A stretch of DNA of 64,000 nt from a bacterium (GCA_016125045.1 WGML01000007.1:248001-312000); one strand, 5' to 3'; positions 18,479 to 28,761 are shown, counted from the stretch's first letter. Numbers and translations are program-made. Notes: generated from the letters alone by a model not told the origin.

Positions 18479-18685
18479 TCAGAAGTCGATCGCGAGGCCT
18501 TTTTTCTCCCAGTCGCCGAATCGCGTGGCTTCTGCGCCGTCGCGGCCGTCGATTTCTGGGGGAAGCTCCACGGAATGGGATGCCGCCCGTCGGGCGGCGG
18601 CCTCCTCGAGCGCCCGAATCGCCTCCGGGCTGAGCGGCTTGTCGGGCGCCGCTCCCTCAGGGCGATCATCGCCGCCATGCTCCAT
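18479..18685 (-). CDS. DUF1674 / succinate dehydrogenase assembly factor 4 family protein
   Basis: A 68-residue protein whose C-terminal half has the DUF1674 signature ELPPEIDGRDGAEATRFGDWE followed by KKGLAIDF. The mitochondrial homologue SDHAF4 binds flavinylated SdhA and helps assembly of succinate dehydrogenase; the bacterial proteins are presumed to do the same. The ATG at 18685 is chosen because a GGAG lies 9 bases upstream. An upstream ATG at 18724 has no ribosome binding site. It is divergent from htpX. Confidence 0.85.
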   Translation of the reverse strand: MEHGGDDRPEGAAPDKPLSPEAIRALEEAAARRAASHSVELPPEIDGRDGAEATRFGDWEKKGLAIDF

Positions 18686-18852
18686 GTCCACGTTCTCCGT
18701 CAACGAACTCTTCACCAACACCATTAACGATCAGATCATCGTACAGACGCGGGTCTCTGACGCGACCTACACCGAACGACCGGGTTTGTCGTCCGGTTGA
18801 CGCTACGGAGACCAATCCGCGCTGGATCATTTGAACGCCGGGAGTGCAAGCG

Positions 18853-19683
18853 ATGAGCTATCTTAAGGCCGCCGGAATCATGCTGGTGATCCATCTCGCA
18901 TTCGCCGCCACGGGCTGGCTGATTGCGGATCGAACGGGCGCCCTCATCGGGGCGTTGATCGCCCTCGGCTTCCATCTCGTGGTGTTCTGGTGGGTGGAGT
19001 CGATCGTGCTCAGGATGCATAATGCCCGGGAGGTGTCCTCAAGCCACGACTCGCCCATGATCCGCGCCTTCGTGTCGGACTGCGACAGGCTGGCGATGCG
19101 GGCGAACATGCCGCGGCCACGCACCTTCATCATCGATGCATATCAGCCCAATGCGTTCGTCGCCGGGCGCGACACCGCCCACGCCTCGGTCGCTGTTACG
19201 GAGGGGTTGCTGAAGTCACTCACACGAGCGGAAGTCTCCGCGGTGATCGCGCACGAGTTCGCGCATATCAAACGCGGCGACGCCCTCGCCATGGGCGTCT
19301 GTTCGGCTGCCGGCGCCCTTGTCGGGGCGGTGGTCGGCGCCATCGCCTGGCCGCTTGGCCAGGGCCGCCAGGCCCGGCGGTTCGTGACCGGCATGATCGC
19401 GCGGCTTGGGCAAAGCCACGCCCGCGAGTACAACGCCGATCGGGACGCCGGAAAGCTGTGCGGGTCACCCGTCAGTCTCGCCTCGGCTTTGCTGAAACTC
19501 GAACGGTTCACGATGACGTTGCCCAATCCGATCGCGGAACGGAATCCCGCCACGGCGCACCTCTTCGTCGTGGACCCGCTTCAGGCCCCTCGCCGCCGCG
19601 CGAGCGCCACCCATCCTCCAACCGAACAGCGCGTTGCTCGTCTTCACCGCCTCGCGGCCGAGATTGAAAGCCGGCGCAGTTGA
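18853..19683 (+). CDS. htpX: Membrane zinc metalloprotease HtpX
   Basis: A 276-residue M48B-family inner-membrane protease involved in quality control of membrane proteins. Two N-terminal membrane helices (about 5-50) are followed by the zinc-binding HEFAH (VIAHEFAHIKRGD), then two further hydrophobic segments. The third zinc ligand is in the EYNADRDAGKL segment. The ATG at 18853 has a GGGAG 9 bases upstream; a GTG at 18844 is an alternative. The stop shares one base with the rsmB start, so the two are probably coupled. Confidence 0.95.
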   Translation: MSYLKAAGIMLVIHLAFAATGWLIADRTGALIGALIALGFHLVVFWWVESIVLRMHNAREVSSSHDSPMIRAFVSDCDRLAMRANMPRPRTFIIDAYQPNAFVAGRDTAHASVAVTEGLLKSLTRAEVSAVIAHEFAHIKRGDALAMGVCSAAGALVGAVVGAIAWPLGQGRQARRFVTGMIARLGQSHAREYNADRDAGKLCGSPVSLASALLKLERFTMTLPNPIAERNPATAHLFVVDPLQAPRRRASATHPPTEQRVARLHRLAAEIESRRS

Positions 19684-21041
19684 TGCCGGCGCCCCCGGAC
19701 CGGCGACGTCGGGGGCAGCGGTCCGGGAAGGGCGGAGGACGCCCTCCGCCTGTGGAAGGGTGGGCGAGCCGGCTTGTCGCCGCGCAACTTGTCTGGAACA
19801 CGCTCGAAACGACTTCCAGCCTCGACTCAAACCTGCGCGGCAACGCGGATTACTCGGCGCTCTCTCCCCCCGATCGCGGATATGCGCGGGCGACCGCGAG
19901 CGCGGCGCTTCGCGCGCTCGGCCGGATCGATTGGTCGCTCGGCGCGCTCACCGACCGAGCCGCCGACACCATAGATCGCCCGGTTCTTGCGCTGCTCCGG
20001 ATCGGTTGCGCGCAGCTCTGGCTTCTCGACAGTCCACCTTACGCCGTTGTTTCTGCTACGGTTGAAGCCGCGAGGCGTTGGCCCGAGACCCGCAGGGCCG
20101 GCGGCATGGTCAACGCCGTCCTGCGTCGCGCCAGTCGCGAGCGGCAGGTGTTTGACGCGGCGCCGCCAACGTCGGTGTGGCCGGAATGGCTGGCGGCGCG
20201 GCTGGGTTCTGCGCTCGGACCGGCCGCTGCGAGGATGGCGCAACTTCAGATTGAGCGACCCGCGATCGACCTATCGTTCCGCAACCTGGAATTGCTGAAC
20301 GAGGCCGCCGACCGGCTCGACGCGGAGCGGCTGCCGAACGACATGCTTCGTCTCCGCGCAAGTGACTCGATCCCCGATCTAGACGGCTACGCCTCTGGCG
20401 ACTGGTGGGTCCAAGACGCCGCCGCTTCGCTCGCGGCTCGACTTTTCGGAGATGTTTCAGGGTGCTCGGTGATCGATCTGTGTGCTGCGCCAGGGGGCAA
20501 GGCCATGCAGCTTGCGGCCGCGGGCGCGCACCTGACCGCAGTTGATCTGGAGGCCGAGCGGATGGATGTGCTGTTGCGGAATTTCGAGCGAACCGAACTT
20601 CCTGTCGTCCCGGTGCTGGCCGACGCCCGGATCTGGCGGCCCGACAATCCGGCGGATCACGTGCTGCTCGACGCTCCATGCTCGGCGCTTGGCACGCTCC
20701 GCCGCCACCCGGAGGGTGCGTGGTCGCGAACCCCTGGCGACCTTGGTCGCTATCCCGAGATTCAGCGCGCGCTACTTGCCTCGGCCTCCGAGATGGTTCG
20801 TCCCGGCGGAAGGGTGATCTACTGCGTGTGCACGCCCGTCCCGGAAGAGGGTGAAGACGTCGTTCGGAACGCCACTGCCGCCGGAAGGCTGAAGCGACTT
20901 CCAATCTCACCGGGCGAAGTTCCGGGATTTGAACACGCCCTGACGCCGGATGGGGATTTGTTGACGCTGCCGCCCGAAACCGTGACGCACGGGACCATCC
21001 TGTCCGACACTTTCTACGTATCAAGGCTTGAACGTACGTGA
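19683..21041 (+). CDS. rsmB: 16S rRNA m5C967 methyltransferase RsmB/Sun
   Basis: A 452-residue protein with an N-terminal NusB-like RNA-binding domain (about 25-165) and a C-terminal SAM-dependent Rossmann domain. Motif I is LCAAPGGKAMQLA. Motif IV is DAPCSALGTLRRHP, and motif VI is YCVCTPVPEEGE with the catalytic cysteine. This is the standard order for m5C RNA methyltransferases. The ATG at 19683 overlaps the htpX stop. Confidence 0.94.
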   Translation: MPAPPDRRRRGQRSGKGGGRPPPVEGWASRLVAAQLVWNTLETTSSLDSNLRGNADYSALSPPDRGYARATASAALRALGRIDWSLGALTDRAADTIDRPVLALLRIGCAQLWLLDSPPYAVVSATVEAARRWPETRRAGGMVNAVLRRASRERQVFDAAPPTSVWPEWLAARLGSALGPAAARMAQLQIERPAIDLSFRNLELLNEAADRLDAERLPNDMLRLRASDSIPDLDGYASGDWWVQDAAASLAARLFGDVSGCSVIDLCAAPGGKAMQLAAAGAHLTAVDLEAERMDVLLRNFERTELPVVPVLADARIWRPDNPADHVLLDAPCSALGTLRRHPEGAWSRTPGDLGRYPEIQRALLASASEMVRPGGRVIYCVCTPVPEEGEDVVRNATAAGRLKRLPISPGEVPGFEHALTPDGDLLTLPPETVTHGTILSDTFYVSRLERT

Positions 21042-21211
21042 TCGAAAATACACTTGTTTAACGGAAACCCCTGTGGTGAGCCAAAAAGCGGGTTGACACA
21101 GAAATGCCTTGGTGTTGCACGCAATCCGCTGCAAAGAATTCATCGAGGGTTCAGGGCATAGGAGCCATAGTCGCTTCAACGACCAACAGGCCGTAGAGCG
21201 GAGTAAACCAA

Positions 21212-21709
21212 ATGACCATGACTCAAACCTCACCCCGTCCCCAGAAGGCTTTTGCTGCGGTTTTCGCCGCCATGACCATGGTCCTGGCGGGCTGCGCGTC
21301 CGGACTTGGCGCAAACTCTTACGAGCGCGGCCAGGTGGGCGCGGTGTCCCGGGTGGATGAGGGCACGGTCGTCGCCTCGCGGACGATCATCATCGAAGGT
21401 CGGGACGGCGTTGTTGGCGGCGCGACCGGAGCGGTGGTTGGCGGCATCGCCGGCAGTCAGATCGGCGGCGGACGTGACGAGCGCGCGATCGCCGGGGTCC
21501 TTGGTGCAGTCGTGGGCGGCATCGCCGGCAGCGCGATCGAAAATTCAGCGACCAAGAAGCCAGGTTTCGCCTACACCGTTCGTCTCCGGTCAGGTGAACT
21601 GATCACGGTCACCCAGGGCGGAGATCTGGCGATCGCGAACGGCACGCCGGTGCTGGTCGAGTACGGCCAGAGAGCGCGGATCATCCCGCAGAACATTTCC
21701 TACCGTTAA
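21212..21709 (+). CDS. Glycine-zipper 2TM outer-membrane lipoprotein (SlyB/Pcp-like)
   Basis: A 165-residue lipoprotein with an N-terminal signal and lipobox LAGC at about residues 26-29. A glycine-zipper 2TM domain (VVGGATGAVVGGIAGSQIGGG and a second repeat AVVGGIAGSAIEN) lies in the middle. A C-terminal beta-rich domain follows, ending in VEYGQRARIIP. Family members are outer-membrane lipoproteins that stabilise the envelope. CGGAG lies upstream of the ATG. The gene is monocistronic, with its own 170-base leader region and a strong terminator downstream. Confidence 0.9.
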   Translation: MTMTQTSPRPQKAFAAVFAAMTMVLAGCASGLGANSYERGQVGAVSRVDEGTVVASRTIIIEGRDGVVGGATGAVVGGIAGSQIGGGRDERAIAGVLGAVVGGIAGSAIENSATKKPGFAYTVRLRSGELITVTQGGDLAIANGTPVLVEYGQRARIIPQNISYR

Positions 21710-21743
21710 GGCGGCCGGCAGGCTTCCGACGGTCTTCACCTTT

Positions 21744-21780
21744 GGTCTCCGCAAGGTTCAACCTTGCGGAGACCTTTGTT
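21744..21780 (+). terminator. Rho-independent terminator after the glycine-zipper lipoprotein gene
   Basis: A perfect 14-bp stem (21744-21757 with 21761-21774) closes a 3-base loop and is followed by TTTGTTTCT. It lies 35 bases after the lipoprotein stop and insulates that gene from rpe. Confidence 0.92.
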
Positions 21781-21856
21781 TCTAAACGCTGCAATGACGC
21801 GTCGTCCGTGGCCGCGCGTGCTTGCCCCGGGCCATGACGACTGCTAGGCGAACGTC

Positions 21857-22522
21857 ATGTCGCGTGTGCTGATCGCCCCTTCCATCCTTGCGGCGGATTT
21901 CTCGTGTCTTCGCGATGAGATCACGGCTGTCGACGCCGCTGGCGCGGACATGATCCATATCGACGTGATGGACGGGCATTTCGTTCCGAATATCTCGATC
22001 GGACCGGCCGTTATCCAAAAGCTCAGGCCGCACACCGGCAAGCCGTTTGACGTTCACCTTATGATCGCGCCTGTCGACCCCTATCTTGAGGAGTTTGCCG
22101 CCGCAGGAGCCGACATCATCACGGCTCACCCGGAGGCTGGACCGCACTTCCATCGCACAATCCAGGCGGTCCGAAAGCTCGGCAAGCGCGCGGGCGCAGC
22201 CCTTAATCCATCAACGCATGAATCGGCGATAGAGTATGTGTTGGACGATCTCGATCTCGTGCTCGTCATGTCGGTCAATCCGGGATTCGGCGGGCAAGGG
22301 TTCATCGATTCCCAGCTGCGAAAGATAGAAGCTCTGCGCCGCGCCATAGACCGTAGGGGGCTGTCCACGATTCTTGAGGTCGATGGCGGGGTCAACGAAG
22401 GGAACGCTTCGACAATCCTCGCCGCGGGAGCAACCGCACTCGTCGCCGGCTCCGCGATCTTCAGCCGAGGCGAAGCTCGCTATGCCGAGACCATTCGCGC
22501 CCTTAGGGGAGAAACGGTTTGA
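21857..22522 (+). CDS. rpe: Ribulose-phosphate 3-epimerase
   Basis: A 221-residue TIM-barrel enzyme interconverting ribulose-5-phosphate and xylulose-5-phosphate in the pentose phosphate pathway. The signature IAPSILAADF at the N-terminus, HIDVMDGHFVPNI around residues 34-46, VMSVNPGFGGQGF at about 137-149 and EVDGGVN near 173 are all present. Its stop overlaps the next start (TTGA), so the downstream heparinase-like gene is translationally coupled. Confidence 0.97.
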   Translation: MSRVLIAPSILAADFSCLRDEITAVDAAGADMIHIDVMDGHFVPNISIGPAVIQKLRPHTGKPFDVHLMIAPVDPYLEEFAAAGADIITAHPEAGPHFHRTIQAVRKLGKRAGAALNPSTHESAIEYVLDDLDLVLVMSVNPGFGGQGFIDSQLRKIEALRRAIDRRGLSTILEVDGGVNEGNASTILAAGATALVAGSAIFSRGEARYAETIRALRGETV

Positions 22523-24249
22523 CTGCCGGCTTCGCCCCGAATTCAGGTCCCTCGGATGCAGAGTGGGCGGAATGGCGGGCGCTCGTCGGGTGCGCCGGGG
22601 CTGACGTCGAGGCGTCCCCGGTCTATCGCATGGGGCTCAACGGTCCTGCGCCAGCGAGCGTTATTGCGACGCCAAAAGACCCGCGTCCTGTGAACTCGGA
22701 TAGAGGCCGCGCGATCCTGGAGGGCGATTGGAGATTTGACGGTCCCGGCGCGCGGGTGCGCACGCCGCCGGATCGGGCGCCCTGGGGCCCGCCCTTTCCG
22801 ACGCCTCACTTCGCCGACCAGATCCATCGCTTTCACTGGCTGCGTGACGTGGCGTCGTTCGGGAGTGACGGACAGAACCGTGCTCGATCGCTGGTCTATT
22901 CCTGGATCGAGATGTTCGGGAAATGGGACGCGTTCGCTTGGCGCACGGGTCCGACCGCGGACCGTGTGATCAACTGGTTGAGCGCCGGACCCTGGCTCTT
23001 TGGCGCTACCCAGAACGAGACGCGCGAACTCTTGCTTGGCGCCCTCGGGCGTCATGTGCGTCACTTGCAAGAACAGATATCGCAGGAGCGTGACCCGGCG
23101 AGTCGCTTTCGCGCCGCCGTAGCGCTGTGTTTGGCTGGAAGCGCCCTCCCGGACGCCGATCAGACCCTCTCCCTAGGTTCCAAAGTGCTGGAAGAGGAGG
23201 TCGCCCGACAAATCCTCGCCGACGGCGGTCATGCAAGCCGAAGCGCCGAAGCGCTTGCCGAAGCCATGATCGATCTCAATCAGGTGGAGGATCTCTTGTT
23301 GCGGGTGGGTGTGCGCTCACCTGCTTTCCTGACGCGCATCCAGACGCGGATGGCGTCGATGCTCGGATTCCTGACGCTTGACGATGGCAATCTGCTCGTC
23401 GGCCATGGCGGGGGAGAGCGGTCGGGGCTCGCCGCGGCTGCGATGGCTCCCCACGGCGACGTCAGATCGCGTTTCTCGTTCGCGCGATTGACCGGCTATC
23501 AAAGGGTGGAAGCTCACGACCTCAAGCTTTTCTTTGATTCGGGCCCGGCGCCGGAAACCGCTTTCGGAGGAGCCGCTCATGCGTCGGCCCTGGCGCTCAC
23601 GGTCGCAGACGGTCCAGACCGGATTCTGACAGGTTGCGGCTCGCACGCCGCGCTGGACCCTCAATTGCGGGACGCGGCGCGCCGCACGCCGGCGCACGCC
23701 AACCTCACACTCGACAACACCGATTCCTCCGCCTTCGCGCTTGACGCCGATACGGACTTATTGGCGATCGAAGCGGCTCAGGGCGTTTCCACCCGAAGGA
23801 TCGAGGAAAACGACCAGTATCTGATCGAAGGCCAGCACGCCGGCTGGCGAAACGCCCACGGCTTGATTCAGCGCCGCCGCATCTATGTCGCAAAGAACGG
23901 CGCTCGCGTCACAGGCGAGGACACCTTGTCCCACCCGCTCTCGGAGCCCGCCTCGCCCAGTCGCTCGATCCCTTATGCGCTTCGGTTTCCGCTGCACCCT
24001 GACGTCGAAGTGCGCGTCGAGCCCGGCGAAGACCGCACTGTCTATCTGGGATTGCCTGAGCGTCAGCGTATTTGGCGCTTTCGAAGCGAAGCGCCGGTTC
24101 AGGTCGAAGATTCCCCTTATTGGGGAGCTGGCGGCGCGCGACGCACGCAGCAATTGGTGATAAGGGCTTCTGCGGATGCGAATTCGGACGGCTCTTCGCC
24201 GCCGAACCGCGTTCGTTGGGCGATGTCGCGTGTAGAACCGGGCGTTTGA
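22519..24249 (+). CDS. Heparinase II/III-family protein
   Basis: A 576-residue protein with a helical toroid N-terminal half (FHWLRDVASFG, RVINWLSAGPWLFG) and a C-terminal heparinase II/III beta-sandwich domain (DGNLLVGHGGGERSG near 290, later ERQRIWRF). Family members are polysaccharide lyases or related proteins acting on uronate-containing glycans. No signal peptide is visible, which is typical of this alphaproteobacterial subgroup, whose substrate is unknown. The TTG start is inside the rpe stop overlap. It is upstream of a polysaccharide-type epimerase gene, and the rpe-heparinase-purH order is common in related genomes. Confidence 0.85.
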   Translation: MTAGFAPNSGPSDAEWAEWRALVGCAGADVEASPVYRMGLNGPAPASVIATPKDPRPVNSDRGRAILEGDWRFDGPGARVRTPPDRAPWGPPFPTPHFADQIHRFHWLRDVASFGSDGQNRARSLVYSWIEMFGKWDAFAWRTGPTADRVINWLSAGPWLFGATQNETRELLLGALGRHVRHLQEQISQERDPASRFRAAVALCLAGSALPDADQTLSLGSKVLEEEVARQILADGGHASRSAEALAEAMIDLNQVEDLLLRVGVRSPAFLTRIQTRMASMLGFLTLDDGNLLVGHGGGERSGLAAAAMAPHGDVRSRFSFARLTGYQRVEAHDLKLFFDSGPAPETAFGGAAHASALALTVADGPDRILTGCGSHAALDPQLRDAARRTPAHANLTLDNTDSSAFALDADTDLLAIEAAQGVSTRRIEENDQYLIEGQHAGWRNAHGLIQRRRIYVAKNGARVTGEDTLSHPLSEPASPSRSIPYALRFPLHPDVEVRVEPGEDRTVYLGLPERQRIWRFRSEAPVQVEDSPYWGAGGARRTQQLVIRASADANSDGSSPPNRVRWAMSRVEPGV

Positions 24250-24260
24250 GGGGGTCGATT

Positions 24261-26174
24261 TTGGCGGGACACGGGAATTCGAGTCGCCGATCGGCGATCG
24301 AGGCAAAGGCGGTATGCTTCGGCTATGACGTGGCGACCGGGGTTGTCGCCATGCTGGTCGCGCCCCTTCTGGTGCAGCGGCAAGAGGCGGTCGCCACTCC
24401 GATCTGGCTGGTGGTGTTCGCGGCAGTGGTCTTTGGCGTTGCGGCGACCTTTTCGCTCTGGTTGAGGGGCGTGCACCGTCAGGTCTGGCGGCACACATCC
24501 CTGCGCGACGTGGTGCGGGTGCTGCAGGGGGTCGCACTTGCGCATCTCATGCTGCTTCCGCTGGTGATTCTGGCGCGCAGCCTCAGCGGTTTTCCTCTCG
24601 CAGCCATCTATGTTCAGCTCGGTATCTGGCTTTCTCTGCTGCTGATCGCTCGGCTTTGGGCGCGAGGGAGGTCCACGGGAGACCTGCTCGCCATGATCCG
24701 GCGAGAGCCGCCCTATGCACCACGCGCGTTGGTGGTCGGGCCTGCGGACACGGTCGCCCAGGTGCTTAGGGCGGCGCGACGGGCGCCGACCGGTTCGCCG
24801 ATCCGGGCAATCGGGATCATCGAGACGACCGGTTCCGATTTCGGACGCGACGTTGAGGGCGTTCAGATCATCGGCGGGCTCGACCAGCTCGCTTCCATGT
24901 TTGATCACTACACCGCCCGCTTTGGCGAGATGCCGTGGATCGCGATCGCCGCACCGCGAGACGACCGGGAGACCATGGAAGCTGCCCTCGCCGTGTCGTC
25001 GGCGCGACGCGCGACCCTGCTGCGATTGACGACGGACGACAGCGCGCGCTTGTTGCCAGTGCGCCCCGCTGACCTGCTCGCGCGTCCTGAACGGCGACTG
25101 GACATGAGCCCGGTCGCTCGTCTTGTGTCGGGCTGCAGGGTGTTCATCACCGGCGGAGGCGGCACGATCGGGGGCGAGCTCGCCCGCCAGTGCGCTGCGC
25201 TCGGCCCCGCGGAACTCACGCTGTATGACGCCTCGGAGTTCAATCTCTTCGAAATCGACCAGGAGTTGCTGAGGCTTTATCCCAATGTCGTGCGGCACAT
25301 GGTGATCGGCGATGTGCGCGACGAGGCGCGCCTGTCGCAGGCGATGCGGGACGCGGCGCCTGATCTCGTGATCCATGCGGCGGCCCTGAAACATGTGCCG
25401 TTGATGGAGCAAAACCCGAACGAGGCGATCCTGACCAACGTGCTGGGGGCGAGCCGGGCCGCAACGATCGCGGCGGAGCTTGGCGTTGCGTCTTTTGTGT
25501 TCGTCTCCACCGACAAGGCGGTCAACCCCAGCAACGTCATGGGGGCGACGAAACGGGCGGCGGAGCTGTTCATTCAGGCGCTGGCGCCCGCCGCCCCCAA
25601 CACCAGGTTCTCGCTCGTCCGGTTCGGCAATGTGCTCGGCTCCAAGGGCTCGGTCGCGCCGCTGTTTGAGCGGCAGATCGCCGAAGGCGGGCCGGTCACC
25701 GTGACCCATCCGGACATGACCCGGTTCTTCATGAGCGTGGAGGAAGCCTCGGCGCTTGTCCTTCAGTCTGCGGCGCTGTCGTCCTCGGCCCAGGGCGGCG
25801 AGGCGGCGCTCTATGTGCTCGACATGGGTGAGGCGGTCCGGATCGTTGAGCTCGCCGAAAAAATGATCCGACTCAAGGGACTGGCTCCCGGTCTCGACAT
25901 TCAGATCCGCTATACTGGCCCGCGGCCCGGCGAGAAGCTGACGGAGAGCGTCTTCTACGAAAGCGAGCAGGTCAAACCGACGACTGTCGACGGGGTTCTG
26001 GAGGTCACGAGCGTGAACGCTCCTCCCTTCGCGGAAGTCCAGGCGAGCCTCGACGCCATCATCGCCTACGCTTCGAGACGCGATCCGAACGCCTCGCTCA
26101 GCATGATGAAAGCGCTGGCGCCAAACCTGTTCTCCGGCGATCCATGGGGGACGCACGCGCCGCAGTTGCACTGA
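24261..26174 (+). CDS. CapD/WbpM-like UDP-sugar 4,6-dehydratase, membrane-anchored
   Basis: A 637-residue nucleoside-diphosphate-sugar epimerase/dehydratase. About four N-terminal membrane helices (residues 15-130) precede a CoA-binding-like domain, and the catalytic extended SDR domain contains the NAD-binding GGGGTIGGELARQ and the signature STDKAVNPSNVMGATKR, in which Met replaces the usual Tyr of the YxxxK motif, as in WbpM. Such enzymes make deoxy-amino-sugar precursors for surface polysaccharides. The frame is open to an ATG at 24072 within the previous gene; TTG at 24261 is preferred because a GGGGG lies 6 bases upstream and the membrane domain begins right after. Confidence 0.9.
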   Translation: MAGHGNSSRRSAIEAKAVCFGYDVATGVVAMLVAPLLVQRQEAVATPIWLVVFAAVVFGVAATFSLWLRGVHRQVWRHTSLRDVVRVLQGVALAHLMLLPLVILARSLSGFPLAAIYVQLGIWLSLLLIARLWARGRSTGDLLAMIRREPPYAPRALVVGPADTVAQVLRAARRAPTGSPIRAIGIIETTGSDFGRDVEGVQIIGGLDQLASMFDHYTARFGEMPWIAIAAPRDDRETMEAALAVSSARRATLLRLTTDDSARLLPVRPADLLARPERRLDMSPVARLVSGCRVFITGGGGTIGGELARQCAALGPAELTLYDASEFNLFEIDQELLRLYPNVVRHMVIGDVRDEARLSQAMRDAAPDLVIHAAALKHVPLMEQNPNEAILTNVLGASRAATIAAELGVASFVFVSTDKAVNPSNVMGATKRAAELFIQALAPAAPNTRFSLVRFGNVLGSKGSVAPLFERQIAEGGPVTVTHPDMTRFFMSVEEASALVLQSAALSSSAQGGEAALYVLDMGEAVRIVELAEKMIRLKGLAPGLDIQIRYTGPRPGEKLTESVFYESEQVKPTTVDGVLEVTSVNAPPFAEVQASLDAIIAYASRRDPNASLSMMKALAPNLFSGDPWGTHAPQLH

Positions 26175-26333
26175 CGTTTGAGTCGGGTTGGGCGCTTGTT
26201 CGGGGCGCGTATCGCCGCGAGTCGCCGAACACGTCCTGATCCGGAGGATTTTGGCTTGATTGACGAGGCGTGAACGGGCGACAGATGCGGGCCCCAAGCC
26301 CCCTCCTCAATCGATTCGCCAGGAGCCTCATTC

Positions 26334-27926
26334 ATGTCACCCCCGTCCGTCGTCATTCGTCGCGCGCTGATTTCGGTTTCCGACAAGACCGGACTTGTCG
26401 AGCGGGCGCGGCGACTTGCGGCCCTCGGCGTGGAGCTGGTGTCGACGGGGGGCACATCCAGCGCGCTCATTGAGGCGGGCCTTCAGGTGAAGGATGTCGC
26501 CTCACTGACGGGGTCGCCTGAAATGATGGATGGACGGGTGAAAACTCTCCATCCCAAGGTTCACGGCGCTTTGCTCTATCGCAGGGACAACTCGTCGCAC
26601 GTCCAGGACGCCCGCTCCCACGGGGTCGAACCCATCGATCTCGTTTACATCAACCTCTATCCGTTCGAGGAAACGGTCCGCTCCGGCGCGGCGTTCGACG
26701 CCTGCATCGAGAACATCGACATTGGCGGTCCGGCGATGATCCGGGCGGCGGCCAAGAATGCGGACTTCGTGGCGGTCTGCACGGACGGGGGCGATCTCGA
26801 CGCCGTGCTCGCCGAGATGGAGGCAGGCGAGGGCGCGGTCAGCGGCGGGTTGCGCAGACGCCTCGCCGCCAAAGCCTACAGCCGGACGGCGGCCTACGAC
26901 GCCGCCATCAGTGAATGGTACGCGGCGCAGGTCGGGGATGACACGCCGGCGTGGCGGGCGATGGCGGGACCAATCGTCCAGACGCTTCGATACGGTGAGA
27001 ACCCCCACCAGAAGGCGGCGGCCTATGCATCGGCCGCGCAGCGCACCGGGGTCCTCACTGCAAACCAGGTCCAGGGCAAGGAGCTCTCCTACAACAATCT
27101 GAATGACACCGACGCCGCCTTCGAACTCGTCGCGGAGTTCGATCCCGGGGCGGCCGCGGCGGTTGCGATCATAAAGCACGCAAACCCGTGCGGCGTCGCC
27201 CTCGGCGCCACGGCGCTCGACGCCTACCGGGAGGCGCTCGCCTGCGATCCGGTCTCTGCGTTTGGCGGCATCGTGGCGCTCAACACGCCGCTCGACGGCG
27301 CCACGGCGTCCGCCATCTGCGAGGTCTTCACCGAGGTGGTGATCGCGCCGGGCGCCGACCAGGACGCCCGGGCGGTGTTCGCCAGGAAGAAGAATCTCCG
27401 GCTGCTGATCACGGACGGCCTGCCCGATCCGCGACGCCCGGGCCTCGCGGTGCGATCGATCGCGGGCGGCTATCTCGTTCAGGATTGCGACGCTGGAATG
27501 GTGACCCCGGCCGAGCTGCGCGTCGTCACCCGGCGGGCTCCAACCGAGGCGGAGCTTGCCGACCTCTTGTTCGCGTGGCGGGTCGCCAAGCATGTGAAGT
27601 CGAACGCCATCGTTTTTGCGAAGAACGGTGTAACGGCCGGGATCGGCCCCGGACAGCCGAGCCGGCTCGACTCAACCCGTGTGGCGGTGCGAAAGGCGCT
27701 CGACGCACAGACCGCCGCGGGCTGGCGGGCGCCGCGCACCCAGGCCAGCGTTTGCGCCTCGGATGCGTTCTTTCCTTTCCCGGACGGGCTGCTCGCCGCC
27801 GTGGAGGCGGGCGCGGCGGCGATCATTCAGCCCGGCGGGTCGGTGCGGGACGAGGACGTGATCGCGGCCGCCGACGAAGCGGGTGTCGCGATGGTGTTCA
27901 CCGGCATGCGCCACTTCCGGCACTGA
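26334..27926 (+). CDS. purH: Bifunctional AICAR formyltransferase / IMP cyclohydrolase
   Basis: A 530-residue enzyme catalysing the last two steps of purine synthesis. The N-terminal MGS-like IMP-cyclohydrolase domain shows [11 protein letters not shown] and VSTGGTS (residues 5-45), then [16 protein letters not shown]. The C-terminal transformylase domain shows [22 protein letters not shown] and the final [10 protein letters not shown] and MRHFRH. The length is typical. It is followed by a convergent terC gene 34 bases away. Confidence 0.97.
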   Translation: MSPPSVVIRRALISVSDKTGLVERARRLAALGVELVSTGGTSSALIEAGLQVKDVASLTGSPEMMDGRVKTLHPKVHGALLYRRDNSSHVQDARSHGVEPIDLVYINLYPFEETVRSGAAFDACIENIDIGGPAMIRAAAKNADFVAVCTDGGDLDAVLAEMEAGEGAVSGGLRRRLAAKAYSRTAAYDAAISEWYAAQVGDDTPAWRAMAGPIVQTLRYGENPHQKAAAYASAAQRTGVLTANQVQGKELSYNNLNDTDAAFELVAEFDPGAAAAVAIIKHANPCGVALGATALDAYREALACDPVSAFGGIVALNTPLDGATASAICEVFTEVVIAPGADQDARAVFARKKNLRLLITDGLPDPRRPGLAVRSIAGGYLVQDCDAGMVTPAELRVVTRRAPTEAELADLLFAWRVAKHVKSNAIVFAKNGVTAGIGPGQPSRLDSTRVAVRKALDAQTAAGWRAPRTQASVCASDAFFPFPDGLLAAVEAGAAAIIQPGGSVRDEDVIAAADEAGVAMVFTGMRHFRH

Positions 27927-27960
27927 ACGCGTCGCGGCCATTCCGACGCGGCGGCGGGCT

Positions 27961-28761
27961 TCAGGCGTCGGGGACGGGAGCATGTGCGGCGGCGGCCGTT
28001 CGCCTGCGACGGACCATCAGGTTCAGCCCTTCAACGAAGGCCGAGAACGCCATCGCGGCGTAGATATAGCCTTTCGGCACGTGGACGCCGAACCCGTCGG
28101 CGATCAGCACCATACCGATCATGAGCAGGAAGCCGAGCGCCAGCATCACCACGGTCGGGTTCGCGCTGATGAAGCGTGACAGCGGGCCGGCGGCGATCAG
28201 CATGACGGTGACCGCGACGACGACGGCGACGACCATGATGGGCAAATGGTCGGTCATGCCGACCGCCGTCAGGATCGAGTCGATCGAGAAGACGAGGTCG
28301 AGGATCAGGATCTGGACGATAACCGCCATGAAGGTGGCGCCCACCCGTCCGCTCGTCGGCGTGGCGTGGCCGTGGTTCGGGTCGACATTGTGGTGGATCT
28401 CGGTAGTGGCCTTCCACACGAGGAACAGTCCGCCGACGATGAGGATGAGGTCCCGCCACGAGAATTCCGTCTCGAAGGAGGGCGCCCCATGCTCCGTCGC
28501 CGCGCCTTCGATACCGAGGTTGAACACCGGCGCGGTGAGTCCGACCAGCCATGCGATGGCGCCGAGCAGGGCGAGCCTGAGGATGAGCGCCAGTCCGATG
28601 CCGATGCGCCGGGCCCGGGCGCGTTCGGCCTCCGGCAGCTTGTTGGTCAGGATCGAGATGAAGACGAGATTGTCGATGCCGAGCACGACTTCCATGACGA
28701 TGAGGGAGATGAGCGCGGCCCACGCGGCGGGGTCGGCGATCAGATGGGCGACATCAAACAT
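27961..28761 (-). CDS. TerC-family integral membrane protein
   Basis: A 266-residue polytopic membrane protein of the TerC/YgdQ type. The N-terminal helix has the hallmark [13 protein letters not shown], with the acidic residue pair thought to bind metal ions. A second conserved acidic motif, [13 protein letters not shown], is near residue 165. About seven membrane helices are visible. Homologues export or handle manganese during protein secretion, or are linked to tellurite resistance; the role here is not known. Confidence 0.93.
   Translation of the reverse strand: MFDVAHLIADPAAWAALISLIVMEVVLGIDNLVFISILTNKLPEAERARARRIGIGLALILRLALLGAIAWLVGLTAPVFNLGIEGAATEHGAPSFETEFSWRDLILIVGGLFLVWKATTEIHHNVDPNHGHATPTSGRVGATFMAVIVQILILDLVFSIDSILTAVGMTDHLPIMVVAVVVAVTVMLIAAGPLSRFISANPTVVMLALGFLLMIGMVLIADGFGVHVPKGYIYAAMAFSAFVEGLNLMVRRRRTAAAAHAPVPDA

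Noticed and set aside
21093..21121. TTGACA as the promoter of the glycine-zipper lipoprotein gene
   Set aside because: The sequence at the expected -10 position (TGCACG) is a poor match.
24117..26297. Very long open frame opposite the CapD-like gene
   Set aside because: High GC content opens antisense frames; the encoded sequence is Arg/His-rich without motifs.
27943..27971. Hairpin CCGACGC/GCGTCGG between purH and terC
   Set aside because: Seven base pairs with a long loop and no T-run; it overlaps the terC stop and is probably coincidental.
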